A DNA stretch of 37,349 bases from a virus. A program made the position numbers and the translations under genes. Positions 1 to 6,407 of the stretch are shown piece by piece. Position 1 is the stretch's first letter. Each line of letters starts with the position of its first letter. The notes under the pieces are model-generated. The model worked only from the letters and a program-made list of their open reading frames with translations, had not been told where the DNA came from and did no database searches. The stretch spans positions 1 to 37,349 of IMG/VR virus record IMGVR_UViG_3300006078_000003; one strand, written 5' to 3'.

Positions 1-1938
1 TCAACTGACGCAACTACTAAAGCGAACGCAGCTCAAGCAGCAGCAGAAGCAACAGCTTCAGCAGACGCAACTACTAAAGCGAACGCAGCTCAAGCAGCAG
101 CAGAAGCAACAGCTTCAGCAGACGCAACTACTAAAGCGAACGCAGCAGAATCAGCGGCATCAGCAACAGCATCAGCATATACTGATACGCAGGTAACTAA
201 TTTAATTGGTGCTTCACCGGCAACGTTAGATACGTTAAACGAATTAGCAGCAGCACTAGGTGATGACGCTAATTTCTCAGCAACGATTACTACAACAATT
301 GCTACTACGGCAAGTAACGCAGCAGCAGACGCAACGGCTAAATCAGACGCAGCAGAAGCAGCGGCAGTAGCAACAGCAGCAGCAGACGCAACTACTAAAG
401 CGAATGCAGCAGAAGCAGCAGCAGAAGCAACAGCATCAGCAGACGCAACGGCTAAAGCAGACGCAGCAGAAGCATCAGCAGAAGCAACAGCTTCAGCAGA
501 CGCAACTACTAAAGCAAATGCAGCAGAAGCAGCAGCAGAAGCAACAGCATCATTAGATGCTACAGCTAAAGCGAACACAGCTCAAGCAGCAGCAGAAGTA
601 ACAGCATCAGCAGACGCAACTACTAAAGCAAATGCAGCAGAGTCAAATGCAGCTTCAACGGCTTCAACTGACGCAACTACTAAAGCAAACGCAGCTCAAA
701 CAGCAGCGGCAACTGACGCAACTACTAAAGCAAACGCAGCAGAAATATCGGCAACAACAACAGCAGCAGCAGACGCAACAGCTAAAGCAGACGCAGCACA
801 AGCAGCAGCTTCAACTGACGCAACTACTAAAGCGAATTCAGCTCAAACAGCAGCAGTAGCAACAGCAGCAGCAGACGCGACTATCAAAGCTAACGCAGCT
901 GAATCAAATGCAGAATCAACAGCTTCAGCAGACGCAACAAATAAAGCTAACGCAGCGGAAGGCAATGCTAAGAGTTACACTGATACAAGAGAAACAGCAA
1001 TCACTTCAGCATACGGTAGCGCAATATCTACAGCTAAATTAGCAGCAGAAGGTGTAGCAGCAGCAGACGCAACAACTAAAGCGAACGCAGCACTTACAAG
1101 TGCTAAAACATATGCTGACACAGCAGTTTCAGATTTAGTAGATGTAGCACCAGCAGCATTGAACACGTTAAACGAATTAGCAGCAGCACTAGGTGATGAC
1201 GCTAACTTTGCTTCAACAGTTACAACTTCAATTGCATCAGCAGAAACAGGCGCAGTAGCAACAGCAGCAGCAGACGCAACTACTAAAGCGAACGCAGCTC
1301 AAACAGCAGCAGAAGCAACAGCATCATCAGACGCAACTACTAAAGCAGACGCAGCTCAAGCAACAGCAATATCAGCAGCTTCAGCAGACGCAACTACTAA
1401 AGCTAACGCAGCAGTAGCAACAGCAGGTGCTTATACTGATACGTTAGGCGATTCATACAGTAACTATAAAAATGTTACTCACGCAGCGACGCATGATGAC
1501 GCAAAAGCTACACATGATACAGTTCATACTAATGAATGGAGTTCACATGATACAGTTCATACTGGAGAATGGAGTTCACATGATACAGTTCATACTACAG
1601 AGTGGGATTCACATGTTACATTACATGCTAGTGAAAAATCTACACATGATGATGTACATACTGGAGAATGGAATACGCATGACGCAGTACATGTTACAGA
1701 ATGGGCAACGTTACAACAGTTCCATAGTACAGTACATACGGTAGTAGGCACTCAAACTGGACTTGCATACTCTGCTACATTTGCAGAAGTAGGTACAGCT
1801 CATGGCTTTAGTGTGTTTGTAAACAGACAGCTACTACGTCCAACTGAATGGTCAGCAAACGGTAATGTATTAACATTTAGTGTAGATTTAATCGCAGCAG
1901 ATGATGAGATTGAAATAACAGGAATTGTTTGTGTATAA
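1..1938 (+). CDS. Ala-rich repeat tail-fibre-like protein (5' truncated)
   Basis: The frame is open from the first base and ends at TAA 1936-1938, so the 5' end lies outside the window (645 codons visible). Residues 1 to about 480 are low-complexity Ala/Thr/Lys/Asn/Asp repeats with a dominant 19-residue period (57 bp at the start of the window), interrupted twice by a module containing LNTLNELAAALGDDANF. Residues about 494-585 are a His-rich 11-residue repeat (S-S-H-D-T-V-H-T-G-E-W type). The last 60 or so residues look like a small globular tip. Long trimeric helical repeats with a C-terminal cap suit a tail fibre or whisker; this is inferred from composition and from two neighbouring fibre genes that share the LNELAA module. 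No enzymatic motif was seen. Confidence 0.75.
   Translation, partial: STDATTKANAAQAAAEATASADATTKANAAQAAAEATASADATTKANAAESAASATASAYTDTQVTNLIGASPATLDTLNELAAALGDDANFSATITTTIATTASNAAADATAKSDAAEAAAVATAAADATTKANAAEAAAEATASADATAKADAAEASAEATASADATTKANAAEAAAEATASLDATAKANTAQAAAEVTASADATTKANAAESNAASTASTDATTKANAAQTAAATDATTKANAAEISATTTAAADATAKADAAQAAASTDATTKANSAQTAAVATAAADATIKANAAESNAESTASADATNKANAAEGNAKSYTDTRETAITSAYGSAISTAKLAAEGVAAADATTKANAALTSAKTYADTAVSDLVDVAPAALNTLNELAAALGDDANFASTVTTSIASAETGAVATAAADATTKANAAQTAAEATASSDATTKADAAQATAISAASADATTKANAAVATAGAYTDTLGDSYSNYKNVTHAATHDDAKATHDTVHTNEWSSHDTVHTGEWSSHDTVHTTEWDSHVTLHASEKSTHDDVHTGEWNTHDAVHVTEWATLQQFHSTVHTVVGTQTGLAYSATFAEVGTAHGFSVFVNRQLLRPTEWSANGNVLTFSVDLIAADDEIEITGIVCV
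7..177 (+). repeat. 57-bp tandem repeats (19-residue period)
   Basis: Near-identical units begin at 7, 64 and 121, each starting gacgcaactactaaagcgaa. They encode D-A-T-T-K-A-N-A-A-Q-A-A-A-E-A-T-A-S-A. Diverged versions of the unit continue in frame to about 1430. The array is coding, not intergenic. Confidence 0.85.
1480..1752 (+). repeat. His-rich hendecad (11-residue, 33-bp) coding repeat
   Basis: About six to seven in-frame 33-bp units encode [ST]-H-D-x-V-H-T-x-E-W, with histidines spaced H-x3-H and a Trp closing most units. The repeat lies just before the C-terminal domain of the fibre-like gene. Hendecads usually form right-handed or straight coiled coils, and aligned His rings in a trimer could bind metal; both points are inference. 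Confidence 0.8.
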
Positions 1939-1939
1939 T
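1910..1939 (+). promoter_or_regulatory. Possible sigma-70-type promoter before the structured leader
   Basis: TTGAAA (1910-1915) is separated by 18 nt from TATAAT (1934-1939). The -10 element straddles the stop codon of the first gene. The predicted start near 1946 would place the hairpin-rich region 1953-2094 in the 5' leader of the next gene. The -35 match is imperfect. Confidence 0.35.
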
Positions 1940-1952
1940 TGTTTAAAAACGT

Positions 1953-1976
1953 AATATTATGATAGTTCATAATATT
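1953..1976 (+). other. AT-rich perfect hairpin
   Basis: aatattatga (1953-1962) pairs fully with tcataatatt (1967-1976) around a tagt loop. It is followed by an A-rich stretch rather than a U-tract, so it is not a clear terminator on this strand. It could be part of the structured leader that follows. Confidence 0.5.
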
Positions 1977-1989
1977 TAATAAAAAAATA

Positions 1990-2094
1990 TTACTAGCCAA
2001 AGGCAAGTGTCTTAAGACAGACACTTGCTGAGGCACTTTAAACGGTGCCAATGGCGTTAATGTGTTTAACATGTTAATTGCTCCGTGCTAGTAA
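1990..2094 (+). ncRNA. Multi-stem structured RNA element in leader of the next gene
   Basis: An 8-bp helix, ttactagc (1990-1997) with gctagtaa (2087-2094), closes a region holding a perfect 10-bp hairpin (gcaagtgtct 2003-2012 with agacacttgc 2019-2028), a 5-bp hairpin (ggcac 2032-2036 with gtgcc 2045-2049) and a weaker ttaa-based hairpin around 2057-2077. The structure ends about 10 nt before the ribosome-binding site at 2104-2108. It is not a tRNA (too long, no T-loop) and lacks the hammerhead CUGAUGA/GAAA core. It may be a leader element, a processed small RNA or a 3'-end structure; its identity is unknown. Confidence 0.55.
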
Positions 2095-2114
2095 CCTCAT
2101 ATAAGGAGAAAAAA

Positions 2115-3290
2115 ATGTCTTCAAGAAAAGTAAAAATTAATGGCGTAATGGTCAAGTTCGATTTTAAAAAGGACAAGAAATACAAGTACGACAAAAAAGG
2201 TAATTTGGAAGAAGTAGGTCATGTTAATTCATCAGTTGATACAGATGATGATATCATATTTTCAGGATCAAAGTCAAGTTTAAGACGTATGGCTGATCTA
2301 GAACGTAACGTTTCAATTCTAGCAACTAGATCGTTGACGTCGTCAACAGTTGATATTGATATCGACGATTTAGATGATTTGTACGATGACTTATTCGACG
2401 AAAAAGTAAAATTTAAAGGCGATGTAAAGTTTAAAGGTGACGAAGTAGTATTCGATGATGATACTACGGTTGAAATCGAAGGCCCTTTGCTTTTGTCAGC
2501 ACCGGCACGAAGCACAATTGATTCATTAATTGACACAAAGATAAATGCGTTAGTTGCAGGTGCTCCAGCAGCATTGAATACGTTAAACGAATTAGCAGCA
2601 TCATTAGCTGATAACGCTAACTATGCTTCAACTATTACTACAGCATTAGCTGGTAAAGTAGATAATAACCAAGTATTAACTAACGTACCAGCAAACGCGA
2701 AGTTTACTGATACTAACACTGATACTGATACTACATATTCATTTATAGCAGGTACAAACATTAGTATATACCAATCGGGTACTAATGTTACATTTTCATC
2801 AACTGACACCAATACAGATAGTAACACTTATGCCACTGGTATGAGCTTTAACACTGGAACTGGTGTGTTAACAACTTCACGCAACGATGGTGGATCTGTA
2901 TCGGTTGATTTAGATGGACGCTTTACTGATAACGGTTATGCTGATGCTATGAATCAACATACAACTACAACATCAAATGTTAACTTCAATACTGTAGTAG
3001 CAGCAGGTGATATTACTGCATATTCAGATGAACGTTTAAAAGAAAATGTTAAGGTTATTGATAACGCAGTAGAAAGAGTACAAGGTGTGACTGGTGTTAC
3101 GTTTACACGTAAGGCTGATGGCTCAACTAGTACTGGTGTTACAGCACAAGAATTACGTGCGGTACTTCCTGAAGCGGTACATGTCGATAAAGACGGTATA
3201 CTTTCAGTAGCATACGGTAACGTAGTTGGTCTTTTGATTGAAGCTGTTAAGGAATTAAAAGCAGATATCGATGAATTAAAGAAGAAGTAA
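2115..3290 (+). CDS. Tail fibre protein with C-terminal S74 self-cleaving chaperone
   Basis: The product has 391 residues. The ATG at 2115 is chosen because aaggag (2103-2108) lies 6 nt upstream; the in-frame GTG at 2085 falls in the structured leader and has no such site. The N-terminal third is basic and then Asp-rich, a LNTLNELAA module follows, then a K-V-D-x-x-x-V-L-T-x-V-P-A-x-A-x-F-T-D-T element, and the C-terminal 90 residues are a peptidase S74/intramolecular chaperone domain. The SDERLK motif places the nucleophile at Ser304 and the partner at Lys309. In this family the domain assists fibre trimerisation and is then cut off just before the Ser. A terminal coiled coil (E-L-K-A-D-I-D-E-L-K) fits. 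The gene probably encodes a receptor-binding or accessory fibre. Confidence 0.85.
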   Translation: MSSRKVKINGVMVKFDFKKDKKYKYDKKGNLEEVGHVNSSVDTDDDIIFSGSKSSLRRMADLERNVSILATRSLTSSTVDIDIDDLDDLYDDLFDEKVKFKGDVKFKGDEVVFDDDTTVEIEGPLLLSAPARSTIDSLIDTKINALVAGAPAALNTLNELAASLADNANYASTITTALAGKVDNNQVLTNVPANAKFTDTNTDTDTTYSFIAGTNISIYQSGTNVTFSSTDTNTDSNTYATGMSFNTGTGVLTTSRNDGGSVSVDLDGRFTDNGYADAMNQHTTTTSNVNFNTVVAAGDITAYSDERLKENVKVIDNAVERVQGVTGVTFTRKADGSTSTGVTAQELRAVLPEAVHVDKDGILSVAYGNVVGLLIEAVKELKADIDELKKK

Positions 3291-3373
3291 TATCTAATTT
3301 AATTTAAGACTTTAAGAAGGAGGCGAAAGCCTCCTTCTTATTCTATGAGTTTTCAACAATAGTGATAGATAAA
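3281..3373 (+). repeat. 93-bp direct repeat, copy 1 (gene end plus terminator)
   Basis: The stretch from gaagaagtaa through gatagataaa is identical to 5342-5434. It covers the last codons and stop of one S74 fibre gene, the terminator hairpin and the sequence beyond it. Confidence 0.95.
3313..3344 (+). terminator. Rho-independent-type terminator after S74 gene
   Basis: taagaaggaggc (3313-3324) pairs perfectly with gcctccttctta (3329-3340) around a gaaa tetraloop: a 12-bp GC-containing stem followed only by a short T-containing tail. An identical copy follows the second S74 gene. Confidence 0.75.
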
Positions 3374-3424
3374 ATAACATATAACTATCCTATAATATAC
3401 ATGTTATTACATCTCAAATAGCAT

Positions 3425-3432
3425 TATAAATA
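3425..3432 (+). promoter_or_regulatory. T4-type late promoter (perfect TATAAATA)
   Basis: TATAAATAC lies 29 nt before the ATG at 3462. With the T4 late box at -13 to -6, transcription starts near 3438, followed by aggag (3449-3453) as ribosome-binding site. Confidence 0.85.
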
Positions 3433-3461
3433 CTAGATTAGAACATATAGGAGTATATACG

Positions 3462-5351
3462 ATGGCAAGACTAACACAACAGGGAGTCGTATTCCCAGAC
3501 GGCAGTGAATTAACCACAGCTACTGGAACAAAAGGCGATACTGGCATACAAGGGCCAGTAGGTGATACTGGCATACAAGGAACAAAAGGCGATACTGGCA
3601 TACAAGGGCCAGTAGGTGATACTGGCATACAAGGGCCAATAGGTATTACTGGTAATACCGGAGCAGATGGCGCAGATGGTAATCTTACTGGACCAATAGG
3701 TCCTATAGGAAACCCAGGCCCAATTGGTCCGCCAGGTATAGACGGGACACCAGGTCTAGACGGAGCATTAAATGCTGTGCCGCATGTAGATGGTACTGCT
3801 ACTGTTGGTAATGCTAGTGGAATGTCTAAGATTAAGTTTTCTGAAACAGCCACACAGCACGGTTTTTTAGAAGCTAAACATGAAGATAGTCAAAGTGGTT
3901 CACCAACTGCTGGATACTCATTTCATTTCTCATCTGATCAACCTACAACAAATGTAGTACTTGATGATGGTGGTAAGTTCATTGGAAATCTTCAAGGTAC
4001 GGCAAGTGGTAACGCTACAGAGGCTTATGTTGATACAGCAGTTTCTAATTTAGTAGACTCAGCACCTGCTACATTAAACACATTAAACGAGTTAGCGGCG
4101 GCATTAGGCGATGACGCTAATCACGTTACTACAATGACTACCTTAATCGGTGGTAAGTTACCTTTAACAGGTGGAACATTAACAGGAGCATTAACTGTTG
4201 CTCATAATGATGGGTTGACTATTAAGAGTCATACTAATGGCGCATATGCGAAATTAAAATTTACTGACAATATTCCATCTGGTGGTCAAAATGGTTGGAT
4301 TCAATATCAACATAGTGATGGTTCTATAGATGCTGGATCAAATGATGGTTTTGTCATTGGTGGAACAGAACCCCATACTATGGTCAGGATTAATGGGTCG
4401 TTAAACATTAACGGCACTGATGTTATTGGTACAGACGCTAAGATTGATGGTGGAAGAATTAAAGGCACGGTACCTAACGCTGGTAGTCTAGATGGTTTAG
4501 ATTCTACTAAGTTTTACAGAGAGGTAAGCACAGGCTCAGGCACGGTAGGACCAGGTTGGATAACAGTTGCTCATTCAGATAGTGGAAGACATAGTGGAGA
4601 AGTAATTGTCTCAGATTCTGAGAGTAGCGACCACGCGTTCATTCGTATTGATTGGATACGTAGTTATGCCGACTCTGCTTTTACAGTTTTAAATTGTGGT
4701 GGTCACTCCAACAGGATAACAGGTGCTAGGGTCTTGCATGAAACTGCTGATAATACATATGGCTGGAAGAAACTACAGGTTTATGTAAGTACATCTTCTA
4801 ACTATAAAGTACAGGTTATGAAGACAGGTGCTACCCCAGGGTGGGGAGACCATAGTACGGTTAACCCTGTACTACAAAACTCTATTACTGGGTACTCACT
4901 ACACGGCAAACAAGTTTCAGATACAGCTAGCTACAACCTCGCGGCTGAAGAGGGTATTTACTCAGGCGGAAACATAAAGGCAGAAGGCCAGTTGTTGGCA
5001 GTGGGTGATGTTATTGCATACTACTCAGATGATAGACTAAAAACCCAGATTGGTAATATTGAGTCTCCCTTACATAAAGTACAGAGCCTAAGCGGGTTCA
5101 TTTACGTGGAGAATGAACTAGCGAACTCCATTGGGTATAATAACCCGGATACACAAGTAGGTGTATCTGCTCAAGAAGTTAAGGCAGTACTTCCAGAGGC
5201 TGTAACCATTGCCCCGTTTGATAGAGACGATCTTGGCAAATCTAAATCTGGCGAGGACTATTTAACAGTAGACTATGCTAAGATGGTCCCGTTACTAATC
5301 GAAGCTATTAAAGAGTTATCAGCAAAGGTTGATGAGTTAGAGAAGAAGTAA
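3462..5351 (+). CDS. Collagen-like tail fibre with C-terminal S74 chaperone domain
   Basis: The product has 629 residues; the ATG is set by aggag 8 nt upstream and a perfect late box. Residues about 22-104 are collagen-like Gly-X-Y triplets (repeated G-D-T-G-I-Q-G-P-V units, later G-P-I-G-P-P-G), which form trimeric rods in phage fibres. A LNTLNELAAALGDDAN module follows at about 205, then a central region with a P-L-T-G-G-T-L-T-G-A-L-T element typical of phage fibre shafts. A C-terminal S74 domain has SDDRLK at Ser522/Lys527. The distal domain is expected to be released autocatalytically after trimer folding. A region around residues 350-480 (W-I-R-S-Y-A, H-S-N-R-I-T) may be the receptor-binding head; its ligand is unknown. 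Confidence 0.88.
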   Translation: MARLTQQGVVFPDGSELTTATGTKGDTGIQGPVGDTGIQGTKGDTGIQGPVGDTGIQGPIGITGNTGADGADGNLTGPIGPIGNPGPIGPPGIDGTPGLDGALNAVPHVDGTATVGNASGMSKIKFSETATQHGFLEAKHEDSQSGSPTAGYSFHFSSDQPTTNVVLDDGGKFIGNLQGTASGNATEAYVDTAVSNLVDSAPATLNTLNELAAALGDDANHVTTMTTLIGGKLPLTGGTLTGALTVAHNDGLTIKSHTNGAYAKLKFTDNIPSGGQNGWIQYQHSDGSIDAGSNDGFVIGGTEPHTMVRINGSLNINGTDVIGTDAKIDGGRIKGTVPNAGSLDGLDSTKFYREVSTGSGTVGPGWITVAHSDSGRHSGEVIVSDSESSDHAFIRIDWIRSYADSAFTVLNCGGHSNRITGARVLHETADNTYGWKKLQVYVSTSSNYKVQVMKTGATPGWGDHSTVNPVLQNSITGYSLHGKQVSDTASYNLAAEEGIYSGGNIKAEGQLLAVGDVIAYYSDDRLKTQIGNIESPLHKVQSLSGFIYVENELANSIGYNNPDTQVGVSAQEVKAVLPEAVTIAPFDRDDLGKSKSGEDYLTVDYAKMVPLLIEAIKELSAKVDELEKK

Positions 5352-5434
5352 TATCTAATTTAATTTAAGACTTTAAGAAGGAGGCGAAAGCCTCCTTCTT
5401 ATTCTATGAGTTTTCAACAATAGTGATAGATAAA
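5342..5434 (+). repeat. 93-bp direct repeat, copy 2
   Basis: Identical to 3281-3373 (offset 2061). Identity runs through the stop codon, the terminator hairpin and about 30 nt beyond it, and breaks just inside the late-promoter-like GATAAATA at 5429-5436. Confidence 0.95.
5374..5405 (+). terminator. Rho-independent-type terminator, second copy
   Basis: The same 12-bp stem and gaaa loop as at 3313-3340, carried within the 93-bp direct repeat. Confidence 0.75.
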
Positions 5435-5436
5435 TA
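5429..5436 (+). promoter_or_regulatory. Late-promoter-like GATAAATA
   Basis: The box ends 5 nt before the ATG at 5442. T4 spacing puts +1 at 5442, the first base of the start codon, giving a leaderless message if the box is used. Confidence 0.5.
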
Positions 5437-5441
5437 CAGGT

Positions 5442-5900
5442 ATGAATACAAAACAACATAATAGTCATACCTCCATTTCTAAATTTAAAAGAATTCAAGA
5501 TGATAGGTATGGCAATTTAACATGGAAAGATATACCATTTGAAGAACTGTATGTAACTGATAGTCAATGGAATAGTTTTGATATAGAACATGTAAAGGAT
5601 ATATTAGACCATTTTCATCCTGCGTTACTCAGAGCGTCCAGCGTGGCGTTAATAGATGGAAAGTATATACTGTGGGAAGGACAACATAGCGCAACTGTAG
5701 CATATCTTGCTGGTATGGATAAAATACATTGTGGTGTATATAAATGTGATGATATGAAGTTCAAAGATGTGCCGAGCGTGGAAAAGTTTTCACAACCACA
5801 ATTAGCAGATTTGATTTATATGTTTATGGAAGATACTGGAATACAGACAATAGATGAAGTTATTAAGTATATAAAAATACCTGACTACATCGCAGAATAA
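5442..5900 (+). CDS. ParB/sulfiredoxin-like domain protein
   Basis: The product has 152 residues. Residues about 44-105 resemble the ParB-like N-terminal fold: a helix (I-E-H-V-K-D-I-L-D-H-F), a beta strand with D-G-K-Y-I-L-W, the E-G-Q-H-S-A-T-V-A loop-helix at 79-87 in the position of ParB G-E-R-R-x-x-A, then an I-H-C-G-V-Y-K strand. Phage proteins of this fold include DNA-binding, nuclease and nucleotide-hydrolysing members, so the activity here is open. The classic Arg residues of ParB box II are replaced by Gln-His-Ser. It sits alone between fibre genes with no good Shine-Dalgarno sequence, and a late-promoter-like box directly abuts its ATG. Confidence 0.65.
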   Translation: MNTKQHNSHTSISKFKRIQDDRYGNLTWKDIPFEELYVTDSQWNSFDIEHVKDILDHFHPALLRASSVALIDGKYILWEGQHSATVAYLAGMDKIHCGVYKCDDMKFKDVPSVEKFSQPQLADLIYMFMEDTGIQTIDEVIKYIKIPDYIAE

Positions 5901-5903
5901 ATA
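5896..5903 (+). promoter_or_regulatory. Late-promoter-like AATAAATA overlapping a stop codon
   Basis: AATAAATA contains the TAA (5898-5900) of the ParB-like gene and lies 31 nt before the ATG at 5935, giving a predicted start near 5909. Confidence 0.5.
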
Positions 5904-5934
5904 TAGTATATAAAATAGGCAAATAATAAATCAC

Positions 5935-6354
5935 ATGGCATTTAGAAAAGTACAAATATCAAATTTACAAAGCACAGACAGCGCACTTGATGATTCTATA
6001 ATTGTGGTAGGGAAGTCCAATACCTCACCTACTGATATTGGAATATTAGGTAAGATTGGAATAAATGAATATGCCGGACTAGTTCGTGATGCTGAAACTT
6101 CAACTTTTTATTTAATTGATAGTTATACAAGTTCTATTGGCAATAATGACATCGATGCAAATAATGTTGTACAAAAAGGATCGTTAGCAGTAGGCACCTT
6201 AGAAGCAGATGTGAGCATTGTAGTACCCTCAGGAACTACCGTAAACCGTCCAAATTCCCCCGTAGCCGGGCAGATATGGTTTAATACAGATACTAGTACA
6301 TTTGAAGGTTACGATGGTTCTCAATGGATCATATTTTTACCAGCAACACTTTAG
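5935..6354 (+). CDS. Small virion/tail protein with G-x-x-W-F...G-x-x-W module
   Basis: The product has 139 residues. It begins M-A-F-R-K-V-Q-I, as many small phage structural proteins do. Residues about 100-135 form a beta-rich module, R-P-N-S-P-V-A-G-Q-I-W-F-N-T followed by F-E-G-Y-D-G-S-Q-W, common in phage tail and collar proteins and also seen here in gp14, gp15 and gp18. No catalytic motif is visible. Its position between fibre genes and a late-type box support a virion role. The ATG has no strong Shine-Dalgarno sequence. Confidence 0.65.
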   Translation: MAFRKVQISNLQSTDSALDDSIIVVGKSNTSPTDIGILGKIGINEYAGLVRDAETSTFYLIDSYTSSIGNNDIDANNVVQKGSLAVGTLEADVSIVVPSGTTVNRPNSPVAGQIWFNTDTSTFEGYDGSQWIIFLPATL

Positions 6355-6369
6355 AAAAATAACACACAC

Positions 6370-6377
6370 GATAAATA
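6370..6377 (+). promoter_or_regulatory. Late-promoter-like GATAAATA
   Basis: GATAAATAC is 30 nt before the ATG at 6408, with a predicted start near 6383 and ttagga upstream of the ATG. Confidence 0.6.
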
Positions 6378-6407
6378 CATTATAATAAGTATATTAGGAA
6401 TATTATA

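Noticed and set aside
7-177. 57-bp repeats as a CRISPR array
   Set aside because: Units are contiguous, in frame and coding, with no unique spacers.
90-578. Long Ala-rich open frame on the minus strand within the first repeat region
   Set aside because: It mirrors the GCA-rich repeats of the plus-strand fibre gene, has no ribosome-binding site and matches no family. The plus frame continues with non-repetitive fibre domains.
1990-2094. tRNA-like cloverleaf or hammerhead ribozyme
   Set aside because: The element is about 105 nt, lacks a T-loop consensus and CCA-adjacent features, and has no CUGAUGA or properly placed GAAA core.
2085-2114. GTG start extending the first S74 fibre gene
   Set aside because: It lies inside the structured leader, while ATG 2115 has a well-spaced aaggag.
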